Positions 6,626 through 12,020 of a stretch of 12,020 bases of DNA are shown piece by piece; within the stretch, counting starts at the first letter, position 1; every line of letters begins with the position of its first letter. This stretch comes from Chloroflexota bacterium. GTDB lineage: Bacteria; Chloroflexota; Ktedonobacteria; Ktedonobacterales; Ktedonobacteraceae. The position numbers were made by a program, and so were the translations under genes. A model generated the notes under the pieces. It was not told the origin of the DNA. It saw only the letters and a list, made by a program, of their open reading frames with translations, and did no database searches. The stretch spans positions 1 to 12,020 of the forward strand of contig VBHI01000100.1 in assembly GCA_005881495.1 (NCBI GenBank), given 5' to 3'.

Positions 6626-6648
6626 AGGACTAAAACTAGGACTAAAAC
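6625..6648 (+). repeat. Perfect tandem 12-bp direct repeat upstream of the DUF1269 gene
   Basis: TAGGACTAAAAC occurs twice head to tail (6625-6636, 6637-6648). It is followed at once by a possible RNA hairpin (6651-6673: TCCAGAGGG pairs with CCTTTCTGGA through two wobbles around a short loop). The hairpin has no T run, so it is more likely a leader structure than a terminator. Confidence 0.8.
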
Positions 6649-6717
6649 GCTCCAGAGGGTATACCTTTCTGGACTCGATCTACGTGTACGAATACAACTC
6701 GAAAGGATTACGTAACG

Positions 6718-7203
6718 ATGGCAACGTTAACTGCACTTAAGTTTCCCACGGCCGAGGGGGCCGATTATATGCTCTCTACGCTACAGGACCTGCAAAAGCA
6801 GCAACTGATCACGATTGAAGATGGGGCCGTTGTGTCCTGGTCAATCGGAGCTAAGAAACCCAAGACCAGACAGCTCGCTAACCTTACCGGGGCCGGTGCA
6901 CTGAATGGTGCGTTCTGGGGAATGCTATTCGGCTTGCTGTTCTTTGTCCCCTTCTTCGGCCTGGCGGTGGGCGCTGCGATGGGTGCACTCGCCGGACACT
7001 TTGCTGACTATGGGATTGACGACAACTTTATCAAACAGGTGCGTGACAAGGTCACGGTAGGCACCTCGGCCTTGTTCCTGTTGACGAGCGGAGCTGTGCT
7101 TGACAAGATTGTTGAAGCAGTCAAAGGCCAGCAGTTCGAGATCATTCAGACCAACTTGTCTAAAGAGCAAGAAGACCAGCTCCGCGAGGCTTTCGCGGAG
7201 TAG
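6718..7203 (+). CDS. DUF1269 family glycine-zipper membrane protein
   Basis: A 161-residue protein of the DUF1269 family. It has an N-terminal soluble domain (1-55, with the typical QLITIEDGAVVSW strand), a glycine-zipper hydrophobic hairpin (about 58-97, GALNGAFWGMLFGLLFFVPFF then GLAVGAAMGALAGH), the family hallmark DYGIDDNFIKQV (97-108), and a C-terminal soluble domain with GTSALFLLTS. Length is normal. ATG 6718 has AAAGGA about 11 nt upstream, a slightly long spacing. The function of the family is not established; it is thought to insert in the membrane through the glycine zipper. It lies downstream of the helical-repeat gene after a 166-nt spacer and is convergent with the DUF2252 gene, ending at a strong palindrome. 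Confidence 0.9.
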   Translation: MATLTALKFPTAEGADYMLSTLQDLQKQQLITIEDGAVVSWSIGAKKPKTRQLANLTGAGALNGAFWGMLFGLLFFVPFFGLAVGAAMGALAGHFADYGIDDNFIKQVRDKVTVGTSALFLLTSGAVLDKIVEAVKGQQFEIIQTNLSKEQEDQLREAFAE

Positions 7204-7229
7204 CGCACATTGCTCGTCGCTGATCTTGT

Positions 7230-7257
7230 CGCATGTGGGATGGCCATCCCACATGCG
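7230..7257. terminator. 28-bp perfect palindrome, probable bidirectional terminator
   Basis: CGCATGTGGGATGG is followed directly by its exact reverse complement, giving a 14-bp arm with no spacer. It lies 26 nt after the DUF1269 stop and between convergent genes. On the plus strand it runs into TATTTCCATATCTT, a poor U tract, so a protein-binding or cruciform role is also possible. Confidence 0.6.
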
Positions 7258-7270
7258 TATTTCCATATCT

Positions 7271-7317
7271 TGACCTGAGATTCCTCGATTGTGCCGGTGA
7301 GTCGAGTGGACAGGTCA
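7271..7317. terminator. Nested inverted repeat between convergent genes
   Basis: TGACCTG (7271-7277) pairs with CAGGTCA (7311-7317), and inside them CTCGA (7284-7288) pairs with TCGAG (7302-7306). On the plus strand it is followed by TATTGTTT. It may be a second terminator or a 3'-end stabiliser for the DUF2252 transcript. Confidence 0.4.
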
Positions 7318-7349
7318 TATTGTTTACAGATGATCGTCATAGCCTCTCC

Positions 7350-8750
7350 TTAAACATCGACCTCAGCCTGTATTCGACCCTCCTTGATAGCTGCGAGCAA
7401 CGCCGCGTGATCGCGCTCGGTTTGATCCGCATATGCCTCGGCAAAGGATGCAATCGCCTGTTCAAACAGATTACCGCTGCCCAGGTAGCCGCTGATTTGG
7501 GCCGGGTCTCCGCTGCGGGCATGCGCTCGCGCAAGGGCTATGGCACACCAGCGGGTATACAGATCGAATTCTTTCTTCGTCATTGTCTCAATATCTTCAG
7601 ACAACTTCATATCACGCAACTGTCGCACATAGTAGTCGATAGAGTCGGTTCGTGTCCAGCCCAGGGAGATATCACCCGCTGACTGCATCAATCGCTGTCC
7701 CTGAACCACCCGCTCTCCATGGTTGGGGTAGGCACTGCTACCCACGTAGGGTTCGAGCACCGAGGCCTGGGCTTCCTTGACCTGCAGGAACAGCGGGTCA
7801 TCTCCGTCACCTCCTGCCATGAGCAACACGACGGAGGTGCGCGTTCCTACGCTGCCCACCCCGACCACTTTCTGAGCGTTGTCGACGAAATGGTACTTGC
7901 TGAGCAGTACCTTCCGATCATCTGGCAGTGTCTCCAGGTAGGCTTCAAAATAGCCCTTGATCTTTTCGGCCTCATATTCCTCCGTCTTTTTGATATCGCC
8001 AAGATCCACGTAATGCACGATCAGCGGTGGCTCATCCTTGATGCGGTACTGACCGTCAACGACCTCGGCTATCTTGGGAAAGACCTTCAGGCTTGTACGC
8101 TGCCTCGCCTTCCCTACCTGCTTTTGGAGGCGTTCCTGTTCTTTGCGGTTCACCATCTCCATCAGCTCTTCAACGCTGAAGTGCAGGTACCACACGGGGA
8201 AATATTGCATGGTTGCCATGTTCTGCATCAAGGTATGGTACTCCTGTATACTCCCGACCACAGACTGCCTGATCTCTTGAGCCATGTAACCGTTCTGCCG
8301 CCCTGCCACCACGATGCTGGCTGCCAGCCGCTTCACATCCCACTCCCAGGGTCCAGGCAGTGTCTCGTCAAAGTCGTTCACATCGAAGACCAGGTTGCGT
8401 TCGGGTGTGGCGAAAAAGCCGAAGTTACTCAAATGGGCATCTCCACAGATCTGCACCTTGATGCCCGAAACGGGCGTTTTCGCCAGATCAGAGGCCATGA
8501 CCCCCGCCGAGCCGCGCAAGAACGCGAACGGTGAGAGGGACATGCGCCCATAACGGATGGGCACCAGGTGCGGCACGCGGGTGCGGTTCGACTCCTCGAG
8601 CAGACCAATCGGATCGGGTCGATCAGCAGTAGAGACCCACTCTCCATGGCTGGTACGTAGGGCCCTGGAACGCAGGGCTTTGCCGGCTGCATACCGCTCA
8701 GCACGGGTTGCATAACTCGATATCGGTTCGGTAAATTCGATTGTTTTCAT
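7350..8750 (-). CDS. DUF2252 (COG4320) kinase-like protein
   Basis: A 466-residue cytosolic protein of the DUF2252 family, whose fold is related to aminoglycoside phosphotransferase/kinase-like proteins; the activity is not established. Visible family motifs are RYGRMSLSPFAFLRG (66-80), CGDAHLSNFG (102-111), which resembles the HxD...N catalytic loop of that superfamily, and VFDVNDFDET (121-130), with DFD in the metal-binding position. A glycine-rich stretch, GVGSVGTR, is at 297-304, followed by FLQVKEA (K325), and LARAHARSG is near 406-414. The open frame extends 34 codons upstream, but ATG 8750 is preceded by AAGGAGG about 6 nt away and starts at normal family length. It is convergent with the DUF1269 gene, and its upstream neighbour is the TnpB element, whose end lies about 185 bp away. 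Confidence 0.9.
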   Translation of the reverse strand: MKTIEFTEPISSYATRAERYAAGKALRSRALRTSHGEWVSTADRPDPIGLLEESNRTRVPHLVPIRYGRMSLSPFAFLRGSAGVMASDLAKTPVSGIKVQICGDAHLSNFGFFATPERNLVFDVNDFDETLPGPWEWDVKRLAASIVVAGRQNGYMAQEIRQSVVGSIQEYHTLMQNMATMQYFPVWYLHFSVEELMEMVNRKEQERLQKQVGKARQRTSLKVFPKIAEVVDGQYRIKDEPPLIVHYVDLGDIKKTEEYEAEKIKGYFEAYLETLPDDRKVLLSKYHFVDNAQKVVGVGSVGTRTSVVLLMAGGDGDDPLFLQVKEAQASVLEPYVGSSAYPNHGERVVQGQRLMQSAGDISLGWTRTDSIDYYVRQLRDMKLSEDIETMTKKEFDLYTRWCAIALARAHARSGDPAQISGYLGSGNLFEQAIASFAEAYADQTERDHAALLAAIKEGRIQAEVDV

Positions 8751-8839
8751 TGAAAGCCTCCTTGAGCATACTCCTTCCAACACTTTGGATAATCCTCCAT
8801 AAACAGGCGTTACTCTAATGACCCCTTCGCTCTGCCAGC

Positions 8840-8869
8840 ATCTTATGCCCACAACCCTTTATCTGCCAA
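8840..8869 (-). promoter_or_regulatory. Possible promoter of the DUF2252 gene
   Basis: On the minus strand TTGGCA (8864-8869) is followed by an 18-bp spacer and TAAGAT (8840-8845), with a start near 8833 and a leader of about 80 nt. It lies between the TnpB element and the gene and is outside the element. Confidence 0.4.
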
Positions 8870-8940
8870 AAATAGAGCTTGAGACCTCGCACACGATGAC
8901 CATGGGAAATGTTAGTGCAAAGATAGATTGTGTCAGTGAC

Positions 8941-8960
8941 CCATGCCTAAAGGCAGGGGC
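8941..8960 (-). ncRNA. Terminal hairpin of the predicted TnpB omega RNA (right end)
   Basis: On the minus strand CCCC TGCCT, loop TT, AGGCA T GGG forms a stem with one bulge. It overlaps the last codons and stop of tnpB, as in characterised TnpB systems where the guide RNA comes from the gene's 3' end and the right end. The RNA would extend upstream into the tnpB coding sequence. The guide would be the flank beginning about 8934 and reading leftward (TGACACAATCTATCTT). The RNA's 5' end cannot be set from sequence. Confidence 0.5.
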
Positions 8961-10254
8961 TTGCCTCTGAACTCCACCGCAACTCGGCATACTTTCGCAA
9001 GCGTGCCGCTTTGGCTTCATCGTTCGAGACATCAGGGGCAACCGACAACTGCCCCGTGCTCATCCAATCTTGTCGGATGAGCAACGTTCTGAGTGCCACA
9101 TTGCGCGCACCAACTAAGTCAGCATGAAGGGTATAATGGCAACTTTGACAGACAAACAGCAACCCCTTCTTCGGGCGGTTCGCTTGACTGGTAAAGCCAC
9201 ACTTGGGACATGCCTGACTGGTAAAGTGGGCGTCCACTTTGACGGTCAGGCTCCCCGCAAGCACGGCTTTATAGGCAACAAACCCGTGCAATTCAGCAAA
9301 GGCCCATGTGGAGGAAGCCGCATTCGCCTGGCGTTGCTTCTGACTCGCCTTCTTGCCCGTCCGGCGTTTGGTGTGTTCACGGATGTCGGTCAAGTTCTCA
9401 AGTCCAATGATGCTGTGTGGGTGCTGTGCGATGATGCGCTTCGCGATGCGGTGATTGGTCTGCAGCTTCAACCGTCTCTCTCGTCCACTGATCGCTATCA
9501 AGCGACGGGTCGCGGAACGAGTGCCTTTACGCTGCAAGCGTTTACGAAGTCTTGCGTAGTGATTGGCTGTAGCTCGCACAGCCTTGCCAGAATGGAAAGA
9601 TGTTTTCCCAGTCGTAGTCGCGGTGACGGCGAGATAGCGAGTGCCGACATCGACCCCAACCACCATGCTATGATCTTGCGGTGTCGGGTCTGCTACCTCA
9701 AGCTCAAGGCTCACCAACAGGTAGAACTGTTTATGCGGTTTGTCATACCAGAGTTTAGCGGCCCCGATAGTCGCTCCATGCTGGAGCAAAGCCGTGTGTT
9801 TGTGGTATCCCGTATAGGGCACAATCACGCGCCCATCAAGGGTCAAGACGCTCACCTGTTGCTTTTGCTTAAACGAGTAGTCGTATGTGAAATTGTAGGT
9901 GAGCGTGGGGGAAATGTACTTCGGGGCTTTATCCAATCCCTTATAGCGTTTCTTGGTCTTGCCCGCGAGGCGTTGTGCTGCATTCTGCTTGACTTTCTTC
10001 CACAAGGTTTTGTAGGTAGCCCCCACTTGACGGGGAACATTACAGGCCATTTGGGCTGGCAAGGTGTAGACCGCTCGTATCTCGGCATAGGTTTCCTTTT
10101 GCAGACGGACCTGATTGCTGATCTTGCCATGCTCAAATGCATGACGGCTGACGTAATTCAAAGCATCACGATAGGCCAATTGCGTGCGACGTAATGCCGT
10201 GAACTGTTCAGGAGTCGTATGCAGTTTGAGTTTCGCCATAATGGTCTGTTTCAT
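8947..10254 (-). CDS. tnpB: TnpB RNA-guided nuclease (OrfB, IS605 family), catalytically intact
   Basis: A 435-residue protein from ATG 10254. It has an N-terminal helical OrfB region, then a RuvC-like nuclease with all three acidic residues: D202 in VVGVDVGTRY, E286 in IIGLENLTDI and D379 in LHADLVGARN. The zinc finger is complete: C349/C352 (CPKCG) and C369/C372 (CQSCH). TnpB proteins cut DNA under an RNA guide derived from the element's right end and so maintain the insertion. The open frame runs a further 27 codons through the left-end hairpin, but a perfect promoter puts transcription start at or next to ATG 10254. A second ATG at 10239 (MAKLKL) is the alternative start. No ribosome binding site precedes either, so leaderless translation is likely. 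No frameshift or stop interrupts it, in contrast to two other genes here. Confidence 0.93.
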   Translation of the reverse strand: MKQTIMAKLKLHTTPEQFTALRRTQLAYRDALNYVSRHAFEHGKISNQVRLQKETYAEIRAVYTLPAQMACNVPRQVGATYKTLWKKVKQNAAQRLAGKTKKRYKGLDKAPKYISPTLTYNFTYDYSFKQKQQVSVLTLDGRVIVPYTGYHKHTALLQHGATIGAAKLWYDKPHKQFYLLVSLELEVADPTPQDHSMVVGVDVGTRYLAVTATTTGKTSFHSGKAVRATANHYARLRKRLQRKGTRSATRRLIAISGRERRLKLQTNHRIAKRIIAQHPHSIIGLENLTDIREHTKRRTGKKASQKQRQANAASSTWAFAELHGFVAYKAVLAGSLTVKVDAHFTSQACPKCGFTSQANRPKKGLLFVCQSCHYTLHADLVGARNVALRTLLIRQDWMSTGQLSVAPDVSNDEAKAARLRKYAELRWSSEASPCL

Positions 10255-10260
10255 CGAAGC

Positions 10261-10289
10261 AGTGTACCAAAGTTCACAAGATATGTCAA
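10261..10289 (-). promoter_or_regulatory. Promoter of tnpB
   Basis: On the minus strand a perfect TTGACA (10284-10289), a 17-bp spacer and TACACT (10261-10266). The predicted start falls about 6-8 nt downstream, at or beside ATG 10254, so the transcript would be leaderless or nearly so. Confidence 0.65.
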
Positions 10290-10310
10290 GAGTTTTTTTA
10301 TGTGAAAATG

Positions 10311-10355
10311 GCGGCAATTCCTCCCCGTGGCTCAAGCCAGGGGACTCCTTGCCGC
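10311..10355. repeat. Left-end imperfect palindrome of the TnpB element
   Basis: The outer arms GCGGCAA (10311-10317) and TTGCCGC (10349-10355) enclose TCCCC-G-TGGCT (10322-10332) paired with AGCCAGGGGA (10335-10344) across a 2-nt loop, with one bulged G. The inner part matches the layout of the right-end hairpin. Such structures are the recognition sites for single-strand transposition by TnpA. Confidence 0.75.
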
Positions 10356-10405
10356 GACGTGTTGAAGCCGCTTGTCAAGATACAAAATACAGCCGGTCCC
10401 TCAGG

Positions 10406-10434
10406 TTGATGCATTATTCTTTATCAGCTAAGAT
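10406..10434 (+). promoter_or_regulatory. Possible promoter of the K+ channel gene
   Basis: TTGATG (10406-10411), a 17-bp spacer and TAAGAT (10429-10434), with a start near 10441 and a leader of about 54 nt. It lies just outside the TnpB element's left end, so the insertion would not have separated it from the gene. Confidence 0.45.
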
Positions 10435-10494
10435 AGGGGTGGCCCGCGGTATCCACGACCTCAATCACTCCGGGTTGGAAAGGAACAAATAATT

Positions 10495-11331
10495 ATGGCA
10501 GCAAACAGTACTACTGAAAATACAACAAAAAACCCTTCCAGAAGGCTTACAACCTATGATTTAGTCATAGGGATACTGGCTATTTTTTCCCTCATTATAC
10601 TGATACCCCTCATTTTCGGAAATTTATCACCGTCGGATGCGGCAGTCTTAAACACATTAGAAAACGGCCTGTGCATCATTTTCCTCTTCGATTTCTTTCG
10701 TAGCCTTCGCCTGGCCCCAAAGAAGTGGGCCTATTTTCTCAAAGGGGGAGGGTGGCTTGATCTGCTGGGCAGTATTCCATTTGGCGCGTTTGCGATTTTC
10801 CGCGTTGCCCGATTGTTCCGAGTCGTGCGCTTACTGCGTAAAGTAACAGGCGGTGAATTAAGACGAATTCTCACGAGACGGCTCGCTCAAAGCACACTGC
10901 TCTTTACCCTGGTCATTGCGCTGATCCTGATTTTCACGATCAGTTGGATTGTTCTTCAAGCTGAACAGGGCGCTGCCAACGCAAATATCAAAACGTATCA
11001 CGAAGCCGTCTGGTGGGCTTTCGTCACCATTACAACCGTTGGTTACGGTGACTACTACCCTGTTACAAATGTGGGCCAATGGATGGCAATCATCCTGATG
11101 TTTTTTGGCCTTGGCATCATCGGTGTGTTATCAAGTTATCTCGCGAGCACGTTTATTTCCCTTCAGAGAAGAAGGAAAGAGGGAAGAGACGGAGAAAATG
11201 AGCAAGACGAAGATGAGGGAAATGATGAGGACGAAACTACCAACCTGGAAGCTGAACTGGCGACGATCAAAGAAGAAATGGCCGCAATCAAACAGTTGCT
11301 TGAAGAGCGCTACCAGGCGCAAAAGGAGTAA
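10495..11331 (+). CDS. Six-transmembrane voltage-gated-type potassium channel
   Basis: A 278-residue membrane protein. Segments: S1 about 22-42, S2 about 52-68, S3 about 83-97, S4 about 101-117 with arginines every third residue (R103, R106, R109, R112, R115), S5 about 133-155, a pore helix (169-180) followed by filter TTVGYGD (180-186), and S6 about 195-223. TVGYGD is the K+ selectivity signature. The cytosolic tail is highly charged (basic 225-231, acidic 234-248) and ends in a heptad-like coiled coil (about 249-275), suitable for tetramer assembly. There is no RCK or cyclic-nucleotide domain. ATG 10495 has AAGGAA about 9 nt upstream. The next reading frame starts 2 nt after the stop, with its ribosome binding site inside this gene, so the two were an operon. 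Confidence 0.93.
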   Translation: MAANSTTENTTKNPSRRLTTYDLVIGILAIFSLIILIPLIFGNLSPSDAAVLNTLENGLCIIFLFDFFRSLRLAPKKWAYFLKGGGWLDLLGSIPFGAFAIFRVARLFRVVRLLRKVTGGELRRILTRRLAQSTLLFTLVIALILIFTISWIVLQAEQGAANANIKTYHEAVWWAFVTITTVGYGDYYPVTNVGQWMAIILMFFGLGIIGVLSSYLASTFISLQRRRKEGRDGENEQDEDEGNDEDETTNLEAELATIKEEMAAIKQLLEERYQAQKE

Positions 11332-11333
11332 AA

Positions 11334-11739
11334 ATGAGATCGACCAATCAGAACGGAGCGGATGGCTCCGATGAACATGAGCAACAACCCAGCGCTAGAC
11401 CTAGAGAAGTAAGCATAGCTCCACATTGGGCTGCACTCTCGGGTCTCGTAGCTATTGGCGTTGTATGCGCTCCTACCGACAAAAATTAGTTTCGGCCCGA
11501 GCTGGCTCTTATTGGCAATTGAAGGAGTGTTCTTACTCCCATTCGTGATTGCTACCTTGATGAACCGGAGAGTTTCGCCCATCACGCTCCGAGTTGGTTC
11601 CCTGATCCTGCTCGGGATCGTGACCTTTACCTTAGTGATAGGGATTGGGCATATGGTCGCGACCTTGAAAAATGATCTCAAAGGGCCTGCCTTGGTACTT
11701 CTTTCGTTTATTGTCTCTCGTGCAATCAACATTATTTGA
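11334..11739 (+). pseudogene. Frameshifted and truncated small membrane protein
   Basis: ATG 11334 has AAAAGGAG 5 nt upstream and starts a 51-codon frame (MRSTNQNGADG..., ending 11489). Its end, HWAALSGLVAIGV, continues naturally in the next frame: LYALLPTKISFGPSWLLL, then further hydrophobic segments (VFLLPFVIATL, SLILLGIVTFTLVIGIGHMV, ALVLLSFIV) to a stop at 11737-11739. Removing one base in GTTGTA (about 11460-11465) would fuse the two parts as VAIGVYALLPTK. As I recall, similar proteins in other bacteria continue with a further membrane helix and a conserved tail after this point, which is missing here, so the 3' part also seems lost. It would have been co-transcribed with the K+ channel. 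Function unknown. Confidence 0.65.
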
Positions 11740-11746
11740 AGCTGAC

Positions 11747-11768
11747 AGAGGCACGGTTATGTGCCTCT
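11747..11768 (+). other. Perfect 8-bp stem hairpin at the start of the small ORF
   Basis: AGAGGCAC (11747-11754), loop GGTTAT, GTGCCTCT (11761-11768). There is no T run on either side, so it is not a classical terminator. It contains both the possible ribosome binding site (GAGG) and the GTG start of the next frame, so it could limit translation from that start. Confidence 0.5.
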
Positions 11769-11997
11769 GGTGCCGCTGCTGGCCATAATTTCCGGCTCCC
11801 AGATGTTTGCTGGGGGCGATCTTCGCGGCGCCGATGACGGGTCTGATCCAGGCCAGACCCTGGTGGACGCCTTCTGGCAGTCTTATCAAAAGATCCATTC
11901 CGAGGAGTTTCTCCTGGAGCAATTGGAGCGAACTGTGACAGGGTGTGAAGAACCCACGCAGTCGGCCGTCGATGAACTTGCGATGAGTGAGCCATGA
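11761..11997 (+). CDS. Small hypothetical protein coupled to the next gene
   Basis: An open frame of 78 codons from GTG 11761; an ATG at 11803 (64 residues, MFAGGDLRG...) is the alternative start. I recognise no family. The protein is mildly acidic, with a Gly/Asp-rich front (GGDLRGADDGSDPGQT) and a helical middle (VDAFWQSYQKIHSEEFLLEQLERTV), and has no membrane segment. Its stop overlaps the next start by ATGA, a common sign of translational coupling, which is the best evidence that it is real. The start is uncertain because the GTG lies in a hairpin and the ATG lacks a ribosome binding site. Part of it could be out-of-frame debris of the adjacent pseudogene. Confidence 0.4.
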   Translation: MPLVPLLAIISGSQMFAGGDLRGADDGSDPGQTLVDAFWQSYQKIHSEEFLLEQLERTVTGCEEPTQSAVDELAMSEP

Positions 11998-12020
11998 CCT
12001 TGATTGAACCAGTGCTTCTT
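11994..12020 (+). CDS. Start of an unidentified gene, cut by the window edge
   Basis: ATG 11994 overlaps the previous stop by 4 nt (ATGA) and opens a frame MTLIEPVLL that is still open at the edge. Only nine codons are visible, so no identity can be given. Confidence 0.4.

Larger units (their letters stand above)
8935..10373 (-). mobile_element. IS200/IS605-superfamily element of IS1341 type (tnpB only)
   Basis: A single tnpB gene with characteristic subterminal hairpins and no tnpA in the window. The right-end hairpin (8941-8959) and the left-end hairpin (10322-10344) share the same layout when read on the minus strand: CCCCTG, CTT, AG, CA, GGG, with different but compensating stem bases. 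The right end is placed just after GGGTCAC (about 8935). The left end is placed near a minus-strand TTGAC (10374-10378), which could be the target/TAM. Exact tips are uncertain by some tens of bases on the left. Transposition would need a TnpA supplied elsewhere. Confidence 0.65.

Noticed and set aside
7719..8534. 271-codon plus-strand frame
   Set aside because: It is antisense to the DUF2252 gene, with no family signal of its own.
9124..10194. 356-codon plus-strand frame
   Set aside because: It is antisense to tnpB; the length reflects codon use of the real gene.
10255..10335. 27-codon upstream extension of tnpB
   Set aside because: It runs through the promoter and left-end hairpin; the predicted transcript starts at about 10254.

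Overview
The window (about 12 kb, moderate GC, generally strong AGGAGG-type ribosome binding sites) looks like a chromosomal segment of a bacterium with a large genome rich in mobile elements and decaying genes. The gene content reminds me of Chloroflexota of the Ktedonobacteria type: an MsmK/UgpC-like sugar ABC ATPase, a lipoprotein solute-binding protein with a Ser/Thr-rich linker, a DUF1269 protein, a DUF2252 protein and an IS605-type TnpB. No marker gene fixes the taxon, so this is inference.

Layout. Positions 1-302 hold no convincing gene, only a leftward promoter that points out of the window. At 303-2526 there is a divergent pair for amino-acid catabolism: a proline-racemase-family enzyme whose second active-site residue is Thr, which marks it as a trans-3-hydroxy-L-proline dehydratase (minus strand), and a low-specificity L-threonine aldolase (plus strand). 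They share a 112-bp spacer with two facing extended -10 elements. A bidirectional hairpin terminator at 2584-2626 separates the aldolase from the next gene. At 2644-5467 a second divergent pair encodes a sugar-type ABC ATPase (minus) and a lipoprotein solute-binding protein (plus). Their 424-bp spacer carries a strong promoter and repeated ACTGTT/AACAGT half-sites. No permease gene is present.

From 5468 to 7349 there is a small stress-like block: an unrecognised helical-repeat protein, broken by a one-base frameshift in a G run, and a DUF1269 glycine-zipper membrane protein. Both leaders carry short perfect tandem duplications. A 28-bp perfect palindrome lies between the DUF1269 gene and the convergent DUF2252 gene (7350-8750). 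At about 8935-10373 sits a TnpA-less IS200/IS605 (IS1341-type) element. Its TnpB keeps all RuvC and zinc-finger residues, and related hairpins lie at both ends. The right part (10495-11331) encodes a six-transmembrane voltage-gated-type K+ channel with the TVGYGD filter. It is followed 2 nt later by a frameshifted, truncated membrane-protein pseudogene, then by a small unknown ORF that overlaps the next gene by ATGA at the right edge.

How the genes fit together: the catabolic pair and the sugar-uptake pair are each organised around a divergent regulatory spacer. The DUF1269, DUF2252, K+ channel and helical-repeat genes form a loose membrane/stress neighbourhood interrupted by the TnpB element. 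I see no tRNA, rRNA or CRISPR array.
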